This document shows, one piece after another, positions 1 to 6,100 of a stretch of 9,675 nucleotides of DNA (position 1 is the first letter of the stretch; every line of letters starts with the position of its first letter). Location: positions 1 to 9,675 of the forward strand of contig JBCBJZ010000138.1 in assembly GCA_038522635.1 (NCBI GenBank), in the 5' to 3' direction. The translations under genes were made by a program, and so were the position numbers. This DNA comes from JBCBJZ01 sp038522635. Its GTDB lineage: Bacteria > Pseudomonadota > Alphaproteobacteria > Rhizobiales > Hyphomicrobiaceae. The notes below the pieces were generated by a model that saw only the letters and a list, made by a program, of their open reading frames with translations, had not been told where the DNA came from and did no database searches.

Positions 1-37
1 AGGCTTGCGGTCCGCAAGCCTGCAGGGATCCCCGCAG
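1..37. repeat. Two adjacent short palindromes at window edge
   Basis: The arms at 1-10 (AGGCTTGCGG) and 12-21 (CCGCAAGCCT) are exact reverse complements around one base, so a folded form would have about 8 bp and a 5-base loop. Immediately after, 20-37 (CTGCAGGGATCCCCGCAG) is a palindrome with a single mismatched pair. No T-run follows either, so a Rho-independent terminator is not supported on the + strand. They may mark the 3' end of a gene to the left of the window, but this is inference. Confidence 0.4.
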
Positions 38-150
38 AGATGAAGTGCGGCTCGTTACGGCCGTGCTCACATCGCGACACAGGCCGACACACCAGCGGCG
101 GCTTGCGTGCCGCGGTGCAAAAATTTGTGCCCAACGCGTGCAGCTTCAGG

Positions 151-178
151 TTGGTCGCGCCAAAAAACTCTGTATCTA
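151..178 (+). promoter_or_regulatory. Weak promoter-like sequence upstream of frr
   Basis: TTGGTC at 151-156 and TATCTA at 173-178 are separated by 16 bases, each matching three of six bases of the sigma-70 consensus, within the most A/T-rich part of the leader. The position, about 110 bases before the frr start, is reasonable. The match is poor, so this is only a candidate. Confidence 0.2.
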
Positions 179-285
179 GTTTGTGAAGGTGGTAAGCGAA
201 CAGGATGGGAAGGGCGGCCCCCCGCGTGGGCCATCTGCGGCGTGAACATGCTTCGCCGCACCCCTTGCAGGACGATGGAGAGGGT

Positions 286-849
286 ATGGCGGCCGAAGAT
301 TTTGATCTGGCGAAGCTGGAAAGCCGGATGCAGGGCGCACTCGACAGTTTGCGCCGTGAATTCAGTGGTCTGCGGACCGGACGGGCGAGCACGAGCCTGC
401 TCGATCCGATCCAGGTGACCGCTTACGGCGCGAAGATGCCGCTCAATCAGGTGGCGACGATCTCGGTGCCGGAACCGCGCATGATCACGGTGTCGGTGTG
501 GGATAAGTCGCAGGTTTCATTCGTGGAAAAGGCGATACGCGAGTCCGAACTGGGCCTGAACCCGGTGATCGACGGCACCACGCTGCGCTTGCCAATCCCC
601 GAACTCAACGAAGAGCGCCGCCAGGAGCTTTCGAAGGTGGCAAGTCGCTACGCGGAAGGGGCGCGCGTGGCTGTGCGCAACGTGCGCCGCGATGGCATGG
701 ATACGCTGAAAAAATTGGAGAAGGACGGCGACATCTCCGAGGATGAACAGCGCCAATTTTCGCAGCAGGTCCAGACCGCGACCGACCGCATCATCAAAGC
801 AGTTGACGAAGCGACGGCGACGAAAGAGGCGGAGATCATGCAGGTTTGA
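286..849 (+). CDS. frr: Ribosome recycling factor
   Basis: This encodes the cytoplasmic ribosome recycling factor (RRF), which with EF-G splits the post-termination ribosome so subunits can be reused. The 187-residue product matches the usual length of about 185. Family hallmarks are visible: the basic LRTGRAS segment near residues 29-35, the NPVIDGTTLRLPIPELNEER block about residues 92-111, the VRNVRRDG helix about residues 131-138, and the KEAEIMQV end. The start at 286 is chosen because GGAG at 277-280 lies five bases upstream and the sequence AEDFDLAKLESRM is a normal RRF beginning. An in-frame ATG at 205 would add 27 uncharacteristic residues. It is first in a co-directional series; the 153-base gap before uppS leaves room for a separate promoter. 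Confidence 0.97.
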   Translation: MAAEDFDLAKLESRMQGALDSLRREFSGLRTGRASTSLLDPIQVTAYGAKMPLNQVATISVPEPRMITVSVWDKSQVSFVEKAIRESELGLNPVIDGTTLRLPIPELNEERRQELSKVASRYAEGARVAVRNVRRDGMDTLKKLEKDGDISEDEQRQFSQQVQTATDRIIKAVDEATATKEAEIMQV

Positions 850-910
850 GCGGGCGCACCGCCGACTTTGGATCGCGCGCTTTTGACTGAGAAGGCTGCA
901 GGCCCGGGTC

Positions 911-926
911 ATTCATAAATTCATAA
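911..926 (+). repeat. Tandem octamer in the frr-uppS gap
   Basis: The octamer ATTCATAA occurs twice in exact tandem (911-918 and 919-926), forming the most A/T-rich patch in the 153-base gap between frr and uppS. It could be a promoter -10 region or a binding site for uppS and the genes after it, but no well-spaced -35 hexamer accompanies it. TTGACT at 883-888 is too far away for a standard promoter. Confidence 0.5.
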
Positions 927-1002
927 CTTTCAGTCGCGGCCATGATCAAGGTCACCCGCGGCCGTCTGCGATAGCAACGAAGAAGAGCGGGCTCAACGGT
1001 TC

Positions 1003-1764
1003 ATGGCGTTAGACATTGAACGATCACCGAAGGCCGAAGCGCCGTTGCGGGCGGTACCGCAGCACGTCGCGGTCATCATGGACGGCAATGGGCGGTGGGC
1101 CAAGGCGCGGGGCTTACCACGCCGTCGCGGCCACCAGATGGGCGTCGAAGCGCTGCGCCGTTGCGTCAAGGCGGCGATCGATGCGCAGGTCAACTATCTG
1201 ACCGTCTTCAGTTTTTCGTCGGAGAATTGGTCGCGCCCGGCCAAGGAAATCGACGACCTGATGGGTCTGATCAAGGTGTTCATCCGCCGGGATTTGGCGC
1301 GTCTGCATGGGAACGGCGTGCGGGTCACGGTGATCGGCGAGCGCGATGACCTTGAAAGCGAAATGCGCGGCATGATCGATCACGCCGAGACGCTGACGCA
1401 GGATAACACCACGCTCAATCTGGTCGTCGCGTTCAATTACGGCGCGCGCAACGAGATCGCCCGCGCAGCCAAGCGCATAGCCGTCAAAGTCGCCCGCGGT
1501 GAACTGGACCCAGCCGACATCGATCTCACCACGCTGGATGATCATCTCGACACGCGCGGCATTCCCGATCCCGAGCTGCTCATTCGCACCTCCGGCGAAC
1601 AGCGCCTGTCGAATTTTCTTCTCTGGCAGTCGGCCTACACGGAGTTCGTGTTCCAGGACATTTACTGGCCTGACTTTGGGGAAGCGCATTTCCTGCGCGC
1701 GATCGATGATTTTCAGCGGCGCGATCGGCGCTTCGGAGGGACCACGGCTGAAACGGTGGCTTGA
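1003..1764 (+). CDS. uppS: Undecaprenyl diphosphate synthase (cis-prenyltransferase)
   Basis: UppS condenses eight isopentenyl diphosphates onto farnesyl diphosphate with cis geometry. The product is the C55 lipid carrier for peptidoglycan and other surface polymers. The 253-residue protein carries all family motifs: HVAVIMDGNGRWA at residues 21-33, with the catalytic Asp at residue 27; FSSENW near residues 71-76; the LLIRTSGEQRLSNFLLWQ block near residues 192-209; and the downstream YTE and WPDF segments. The start at 1003 is the only plausible one, because the frame is closed by a TGA at 943-945 with no ATG or GTG in between. The upstream ribosome-binding site is weak (AAGAAGAG around 980-987). 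Its product chemistry depends on isoprenoid units made through dxr, two genes downstream. Confidence 0.97.
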   Translation: MALDIERSPKAEAPLRAVPQHVAVIMDGNGRWAKARGLPRRRGHQMGVEALRRCVKAAIDAQVNYLTVFSFSSENWSRPAKEIDDLMGLIKVFIRRDLARLHGNGVRVTVIGERDDLESEMRGMIDHAETLTQDNTTLNLVVAFNYGARNEIARAAKRIAVKVARGELDPADIDLTTLDDHLDTRGIPDPELLIRTSGEQRLSNFLLWQSAYTEFVFQDIYWPDFGEAHFLRAIDDFQRRDRRFGGTTAETVA

Positions 1765-1784
1765 GCTGTCGCGAGCTGGCCAGT

Positions 1785-1820
1785 GGCCGTGTGGGCGGCC
1801 TTGTGGGTGGCCTTGTCGGT
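1785..1820 (+). repeat. 12-bp tandem repeat, three units
   Basis: Three imperfect 12-base units lie head to tail in the uppS-cdsA gap: GGCCGTGTGGGC (1785-1796), GGCCTTGTGGGT (1797-1808) and GGCCTTGTCGGT (1809-1820), followed by a partial GGGCC. Adjacent units differ at two and one positions. The 199-base gap (1765-1963) otherwise shows no gene, terminator or clear promoter. Confidence 0.7.
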
Positions 1821-1963
1821 GGGCCTCGCGGCGGCCCTCTTCGCAGCCGGCCGAGATGCTGAAGTGTTGCTGTTGGCCGTTAGGCGCCGTTGACGCGCCG
1901 TGGTCGCACGGCTCATGTGGGTTGTGCGATTTGCGCCCAAGCCTGAGCCGCGTCCGTTAATCC

Positions 1964-3001
1964 ATGAGCACGAGCGATGAACCGGTAAGCGACGACCCGA
2001 CGCTGCGACCTGCTGCTGGCGGGGACATCCGTCGTGATCCATCAGCCGTGCCTGGCAAATCGCGTGAAGCGCGCGATACCGCTTCTGTTCATCCCGCGGG
2101 ATCGCGCGGCGACGGGCCTTCGCCCGTGAAAAGCGTGGAGCGCGACCATCAGCAAGCGCCTCAAGCATCAGCATCCACATCGACCCGCAGACTTCGCCGC
2201 GAACTGATCGCGCGCAGCTTGTCCGCACTCGCCCTGGCCGGCGTGGCCCTGGCGGCGACCATCGCAGGCGTGACCTCGTTTGCGATCCTGATCTGCTTCA
2301 TCGTCTCCGTGCTGTGCTGGGAATGGGGGCGCATGGTGCGCGACGAAGACGGTGGGGTGACGTTCCTGCTGCACGCGCTTTTCGCCCTGCTCGCTTGCGT
2401 GCTTGCAGCCCTCGATCTGACGATGCTGGCCTTGGTGAGCCTGGCGATCGGCGCCGTGATCGTTGGGGCGACACGCTATGGCAACCTCGCCGGCGTGTCG
2501 GCGCTGGGGCTGTTTTACATCGGCGTACCAGCGGTCGCGCTGATCTGGCTGCGCAGCGATGCCTCGCATGGCTTAAGCGCGGTGCTGTTCGTCTTCATGA
2601 TCGTGTGGACCGCGGATACGGCAGCCTTTGTGGGCGGGCGGCTCATCGGCGGGGCAAAGCTGTTCCCAAGCATTTCACCCAACAAGACCTGGTCAGGTTT
2701 TCTCACCAGCTTGGTTGCGGCGGCGGTGGTGGGCGCCGGCTTTGCCTTCGTTCTGGAGCACAGTCCGCACGTGCAACTCGCCATGACAGGTGTGATTTTG
2801 GCGATTGCCGCGCAGATCGGGGACCTGTGCGAATCGGCGCTCAAGCGCGGTTACGGCGTCAAAGATGCAAGCGGCCTGATCCCCGGCCATGGCGGGTTCA
2901 TGGACCGACTGGACGGTCAGATTTTTGCCTCAGGGGTGGCGGCGGTGCTCGGCGTGGCGATGAATTGGCATGCGCCGGCACAAGGGTTGCTGTACTGGTA
3001 G
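1964..3001 (+). CDS. cdsA: Phosphatidate cytidylyltransferase (CDP-diacylglycerol synthase)
   Basis: CdsA is an inner-membrane enzyme that makes CDP-diacylglycerol from phosphatidate and CTP, the branch point for bacterial phospholipids. The family signature is complete at residues 291-317: it starts SALKRGYGVKD and ends HGGFMDRLD. The conserved block running from ADTAAF (217-222) to SPNKTWSG (238-245) and an Asp at residue 287 are also present. About seven or eight hydrophobic segments span residues 83-335. At 345 residues it is longer than the usual 270-285, because residues 1-75 form a polar tail rich in Ser, Pro, Asp and Arg with no membrane segment. No good ribosome-binding site precedes 1964. 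A GTG at 2126 would give a normal 291-residue protein but also lacks one, so the start is uncertain while the enzyme identity is not. Confidence 0.95.
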   Translation: MSTSDEPVSDDPTLRPAAGGDIRRDPSAVPGKSREARDTASVHPAGSRGDGPSPVKSVERDHQQAPQASASTSTRRLRRELIARSLSALALAGVALAATIAGVTSFAILICFIVSVLCWEWGRMVRDEDGGVTFLLHALFALLACVLAALDLTMLALVSLAIGAVIVGATRYGNLAGVSALGLFYIGVPAVALIWLRSDASHGLSAVLFVFMIVWTADTAAFVGGRLIGGAKLFPSISPNKTWSGFLTSLVAAAVVGAGFAFVLEHSPHVQLAMTGVILAIAAQIGDLCESALKRGYGVKDASGLIPGHGGFMDRLDGQIFASGVAAVLGVAMNWHAPAQGLLYW

Positions 3002-3070
3002 CTGGCGAACGCAGCGCGAGGGGGTCTGCTGGGATGGGCTACGCGACCGTTGGCGCTTCATCGCGGAAGT

Positions 3071-3089
3071 GGGGGACGATCGGCCCGTG
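3071..3089 (+). promoter_or_regulatory. Candidate ribosome-binding site and GTG start for a longer dxr
   Basis: GGGGGA at 3071-3076 lies ten bases before an in-frame GTG at 3087-3089. This is the best ribosome-binding site ahead of the DXR core; neither the ATG at 3291 nor the GTG at 3330 has one. If used, it adds 68 residues to the 400-residue form. The frame between 3087 and 3291 is fully open, with about two thirds of codons ending in G or C, compatible with real coding sequence. Confidence 0.4.
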
Positions 3090-3290
3090 ACAAAGGATGA
3101 ACGTGCGGGGCGCGCAGTAAGCGCGATCGCTCAGCCGCCGCCTTTCGCTGAGGGGGTGGCCGCCCAGCCCGGTCAGGATCGACCGCTCAAGCGTAACGCG
3201 CCACCTTCCGCCAGTTCATCGCACGCCTCGACCGCGCCGATAGCCAAGCCCAGAAGTAAGCCCAGAACCAAGCAAGTCTCGCCGCCCTCC

Positions 3291-4493
3291 ATGCCCGCAC
3301 TCAACCCCGCAACCGATCAAACACCGCCTGTGCAACGCTTAAGCGTGCTCGGCGCGACCGGGTCGGTTGGCACCAGCACACTTGCGCTCGTGGATGAGAC
3401 GCCGGGCGCATTCGACGTCGTTGCGCTCAGCGCCCACGGCAACGTGGCGCGCCTTGCTGAACTTGCCCGCAAGCACCACGCCCAAGTCGCCGTCATCGCC
3501 GATCCCGCGCAGTATGAGGCGTTGCGCGAGGCGCTTGCCGGATCGGACTGCGAGGCGGCGGCGGGCCCGCAGGCGCTGGTCGAGGCTGCCCAACGCCCGG
3601 TCGATTGCCTCCTGGGCGCCATCATGGGGGCGGCCGGCCTCCAGGCGACGTTGGCCGCGGCCGGTCATGCCAAACGCATCGCGCTGGCCAACAAGGAATG
3701 CCTGGTGAGCGCGGGTGACGTGTTCATGGCGGAGGTTGCGCGCCATGGCACTGAACTTCTACCAGTGGATTCGGAGCATTCAGCCGCCTTCCAGGCACTC
3801 TGCGGCGATGATCACGCGGGCGTTGAGCGCATCGTGTTGACCGCGTCAGGCGGCCCGTTCCGAACCGCAAGCCTCGCAACGTTGGAGCAGGCCGGGCCGG
3901 CGCAGGCGCTGAAGCATCCCAACTGGACCATGGGTCGCAAGATCACGATCGATTCCGCAACGCTCATGAACAAAGGGCTGGAGCTGATCGAGGCCTATCA
4001 TCTTTTCCCGGTCGAGAAGGAGCAGCTCAGCGCCATCGTGCATCCCCAGTCGATCGTGCATTGCTTGGTCGAATACGCCGACGGCTCGGTGCTGGCGCAA
4101 TTGGCGAGCCCGGACATGCGCACGCCCATCGCCTACGCGCTGTCCTACCCGCGGCGGATGGCGACCACGTGTCCGCGGCTTGATTTGTTGAGCATTGGTG
4201 CGCTGACGTTCGAGCCGGTGGATGAAGCGCGTTTTCCCGCCATCCGCCTCGCGCGCGAAGCGTTGCAAGCCGGCGGCAGTGCGCCTGCCGTCCTCAACGC
4301 TGCCAACGAGATCGCGGTTGAAGCCTTCCTCGATGAACGCCTCAAGTTCCTTGAAATCGCCCGCTTGGTTGAGCAAGTCCTGGAGGGCGCCGACAACGAT
4401 CTGATCCGGCCCTTGCACACGCTTGCCGACGTCTACGAGGTTGACGAGCGGGCTCGAGCGGTGGCACGCGGGCGGCTCGCCCAGTTCGGTTAG
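3291..4493 (+). CDS. dxr: 1-deoxy-D-xylulose 5-phosphate reductoisomerase
   Basis: DXR converts 1-deoxyxylulose 5-phosphate to 2-C-methylerythritol 4-phosphate with NADPH and a divalent metal. This is the committed step of the MEP pathway, in the cytoplasm. In the 400-residue form the NADPH-binding GATGSVG lies at 21-27 and NKE at 134-136. The metal ligands in VDSEHSA are Asp160 and Glu162. Then come ASGGPF at 185-190, the active-site loop HPNWTMG at 209-215, and IDSATLMNKGLE at 220-231 with Asn227, Lys228 and Glu231. No key residue is missing. ATG 3291 gives the usual family length. GTG 3087 (468 residues, better ribosome-binding site) would add a disordered, Pro/Ser/Lys/Arg-rich tail; GTG 3330 would give the minimal core. 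A start at 2970 overlapping cdsA is unlikely. Confidence 0.95.
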   Translation: MPALNPATDQTPPVQRLSVLGATGSVGTSTLALVDETPGAFDVVALSAHGNVARLAELARKHHAQVAVIADPAQYEALREALAGSDCEAAAGPQALVEAAQRPVDCLLGAIMGAAGLQATLAAAGHAKRIALANKECLVSAGDVFMAEVARHGTELLPVDSEHSAAFQALCGDDHAGVERIVLTASGGPFRTASLATLEQAGPAQALKHPNWTMGRKITIDSATLMNKGLELIEAYHLFPVEKEQLSAIVHPQSIVHCLVEYADGSVLAQLASPDMRTPIAYALSYPRRMATTCPRLDLLSIGALTFEPVDEARFPAIRLAREALQAGGSAPAVLNAANEIAVEAFLDERLKFLEIARLVEQVLEGADNDLIRPLHTLADVYEVDERARAVARGRLAQFG

Positions 4494-4569
4494 CGCTGGA
4501 TTAACGCGCCGCTGTTATGTCTATCCGCGTGACGTTGAAGCCTCGCGTAGGCTTGCATGCGCCGAAGCC

Positions 4570-4591
4570 CCGGATGCCTGACAGCGTCCGG
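4570..4591 (+). other. Leader hairpin between dxr and rseP
   Basis: CCGGATGC (4570-4577) pairs with GCGTCCGG (4584-4591), eight pairs including one G-U, around the six-base loop CTGACA. No T-run follows, so it is not an intrinsic terminator. It ends 21 bases before the rseP ribosome-binding site and may affect the rseP leader or mRNA stability. The rest of the 135-base gap shows no convincing promoter. Confidence 0.35.
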
Positions 4592-4612
4592 ACCGCCCCT
4601 CCCGCGATGCCC

Positions 4613-4618
4613 AAGGAG
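4613..4618 (+). promoter_or_regulatory. Ribosome-binding site fixing the rseP start
   Basis: AAGGAG lies ten bases before ATG 4629. This decides the start against the in-frame ATG at 4557, which would place an Arg/Pro-rich, non-membrane segment before the first transmembrane helix, and against ATG 4638, which is 19 bases away. Confidence 0.8.
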
Positions 4619-4628
4619 ATCTGCGCCC

Positions 4629-5783
4629 ATGGCCGCGATGGCACTCATTCCTGAGCCGATCTGGAATTTCTTCTCGTTCCTCATCCCGTTTCTCGTGGTG
4701 CTGACGATCGTGGTGTTCATCCACGAGATGGGGCACTTCCTGGTTGCGCGCTGGTGCGGCGTGGCCGTCAAGGCGTTCTCGATCGGCTTTGGCAAGGAAA
4801 TCTACGCTTGGGAGGACAGCAAAGGCACGCGTTGGCGCCTCGCTTGGATCCCGCTTGGCGGCTACGTCAAGTTCATGGATGACGCCAACGGCGCCAGCAT
4901 GCCCTCGCAGGAAGCGATCAAACAGATGTCGCCGGAGGAGCGTGCAGGCTCGTTCCACGCCAAACCGTTGTGGGCCAAGGCCGCTGTGGTCGCCGCGGGG
5001 CCGATCGCCAACTTCCTGCTGACGATCGTAATTTTCACCGGGCTTTTCTATTTCATCGGTGTGCGCGAGGCCGCCCCGCGGGTAGATATCGTGACCCCGG
5101 GGCAGGTGGCCGAAAAGGCCGGCTTCAAGACCGGCGATATGATCCTTGAGATCAATGGCGAAAAGATCCCGACCTTCAACGCGCTGCAGCGTGTGGTCTC
5201 GGTCAGCTTCGACCGTGAGCTGACGTTCAAGGTCAAGCGCGGTGAGCGCATCTTGACGCTGAAAGCGACGCCGCAGCGCCGCGAGATCAAGAACCGCTTC
5301 GGCGACACCATGAAAATGGGGCTGATCGGCATTCAGCGCAGCAACGATGCGACCCAGTGGGTGCAGAAGAGCTTTTCGCCGGTTGAAGCGCTCTGGAAGG
5401 GCTCGACGGAGACCATGTACATCGTCACACGGACCGTCGGTTACGTGCGCGACGTGATCGTGGGCCGTGAGGATGCTGACCAACTGGGTGGTCCGATCCG
5501 GATCGCGAAAGTGTCTGGTCAAGCGGCGAGCCTGGGCATCGTGGCGCTGATCCACCTGATGGCGGTGCTTTCGGTGAGTGTGGGCATCCTCAACCTGTTG
5601 CCCATCCCGATGCTGGACGGCGGTCACCTTCTGTTCTACGCGATCGAAGCCGTGCGTCGCCGGCCGATGAGCGAGCGTAGCCAGGAAATCGGCTTCCGCA
5701 TCGGGATCGCGCTGGTGCTCATGTTGATGCTGTTTGCCACATACAACGACATCCCGATCGTTGTTGGCTGGTTCACGGGCTGA
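4629..5783 (+). CDS. rseP: RIP metalloprotease RseP (site-2 protease)
   Basis: RseP is a zinc intramembrane protease of the inner membrane. In well-studied bacteria it cleaves anti-sigma factors (RseA in E. coli) and signal-peptide remnants; the Caulobacter relative MmpA cleaves PodJ. The 384-residue product has the zinc site HEMGH at residues 32-36 within the first membrane helix. A second helix lies around 122-145, followed by one PDZ domain at about 147-216 that includes the ligand-groove region. The third zinc ligand is Asp330 of NLLPIPMLDGGH (322-333), and a final helix covers about 358-372. A single PDZ and this length fit alphaproteobacterial family members; E. coli RseP has two PDZ domains. 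It is the last gene before a strong terminator, directly upstream of bamA, so its membrane stress role and outer-membrane assembly are neighbours here. Confidence 0.96.
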   Translation: MAAMALIPEPIWNFFSFLIPFLVVLTIVVFIHEMGHFLVARWCGVAVKAFSIGFGKEIYAWEDSKGTRWRLAWIPLGGYVKFMDDANGASMPSQEAIKQMSPEERAGSFHAKPLWAKAAVVAAGPIANFLLTIVIFTGLFYFIGVREAAPRVDIVTPGQVAEKAGFKTGDMILEINGEKIPTFNALQRVVSVSFDRELTFKVKRGERILTLKATPQRREIKNRFGDTMKMGLIGIQRSNDATQWVQKSFSPVEALWKGSTETMYIVTRTVGYVRDVIVGREDADQLGGPIRIAKVSGQAASLGIVALIHLMAVLSVSVGILNLLPIPMLDGGHLLFYAIEAVRRRPMSERSQEIGFRIGIALVLMLMLFATYNDIPIVVGWFTG

Positions 5784-5826
5784 CGGATGAGGTCCTAGCT
5801 CAGGCCACACGGATCAGACGATGTCT

Positions 5827-5867
5827 CGGTGACGTTCGCTCAAGCGGGCGTCACCGTTTTCGTTTTT
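5827..5867 (+). terminator. Rho-independent terminator after rseP
   Basis: CGGTGACG (5827-5834) and CGTCACCG (5849-5856) form a perfect 8-bp stem. The loop can pair further through CGC/GCG. The stem is followed directly by TTTTCGTTTTT (5857-5867). This ends the block transcribed through rseP and implies that bamA has its own promoter downstream. Confidence 0.88.
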
Positions 5868-5878
5868 GAACGGCTGAC

Positions 5879-5887
5879 TTATCCACA
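5879..5887 (+). promoter_or_regulatory. DnaA-box sequence upstream of bamA
   Basis: TTATCCACA is an exact match to the high-affinity DnaA-box consensus. It lies between the rseP terminator and bamA, in non-coding DNA. DnaA acts as a transcription factor as well as an initiator in alphaproteobacteria such as Caulobacter, so control of bamA is possible. A single nine-base match may also be chance, and no second good box is visible nearby. Confidence 0.4.
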
Positions 5888-6032
5888 GCGGCCTGTGGGC
5901 AGCGGCCGCATGGCGTGCGTCGTGAATGCCGCTCACCTAGCACATACACATGTTTGTCAAGCCCGCGTTTCGGGGGCGATGGGGCAAACTTGCCACTTCC
6001 ATGACCAACTCTGAATCGATAGATAAACGCAT

Positions 6033-6068
6033 CGGACGCGAAGCGTACGCAGTGACGTAGTGCGTCCG
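6033..6068 (+). other. Stem-loop in the bamA leader
   Basis: CGGACGC (6033-6039) is the exact reverse complement of GCGTCCG (6062-6068). Inside the 22-base loop, TACG (6046-6049) can pair with CGTA (6056-6059). The structure ends 18 bases before the likely bamA ribosome-binding site, so it could influence translation or message stability. There is no T-run, so it is not a terminator. Confidence 0.35.
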
Positions 6069-6100
6069 TGGGCCTGGGACAGGCTCGAGAGAAGCGTGTG

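Larger units (their letters stand above)
1..285. other. Non-coding region upstream of frr
   Basis: No frame here gives a recognisable protein. In particular the C-terminus of PyrH (UMP kinase), the usual gene before frr in many bacteria, is not visible. The + frames do not resemble a known gene tail, and the minus-strand frame at 67-261 is a compositional shadow. The stretch holds the two edge palindromes, a more A/T-rich patch at about 160-185, and the frr ribosome-binding site at 277-280. Confidence 0.6.
5784..6100. other. Intergenic region between rseP and bamA
   Basis: This 317-base gap has no credible gene. It holds the rseP terminator (5827-5867), a perfect DnaA-box sequence (5879-5887), a short inverted repeat GGCAA-AC-TTGCC (5983-5994), a GAATC site of the GANTC type methylated by CcrM in many alphaproteobacteria (6013-6017), and the leader hairpin (6033-6068). 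TTGTCA (5954-5959) and TTGCCA (5990-5995) resemble -35 elements, but neither has a good -10 at the right distance, so the bamA promoter could not be placed. Confidence 0.6.

Noticed and set aside
20..32. PstI and BamHI recognition sequences side by side, reminiscent of a cloning polylinker.
   Set aside because: The rest of a polylinker is absent and the bases form part of a local palindrome, so vector contamination is not supported.
205..285. Upstream ATG extending frr by 27 residues.
   Set aside because: The extension is unlike RRF, and the ATG at 286 has a good ribosome-binding site and gives the normal length.
2970..3086. Upstream ATG for dxr overlapping the end of cdsA.
   Set aside because: It adds Cys/Trp/Arg-rich sequence read from another frame of cdsA and has no ribosome-binding site.
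4557..4628. Upstream ATG extending rseP by 24 residues.
   Set aside because: The ribosome-binding site AAGGAG at 4613-4618 serves ATG 4629, and the extension is not typical of the family.
4521..5810. A 429-codon open frame on the minus strand across rseP.
   Set aside because: It lies antisense to a clearly identified rseP, is rich in His, Asp and Arg as expected from a GC-rich shadow frame, and has no recognisable motif.
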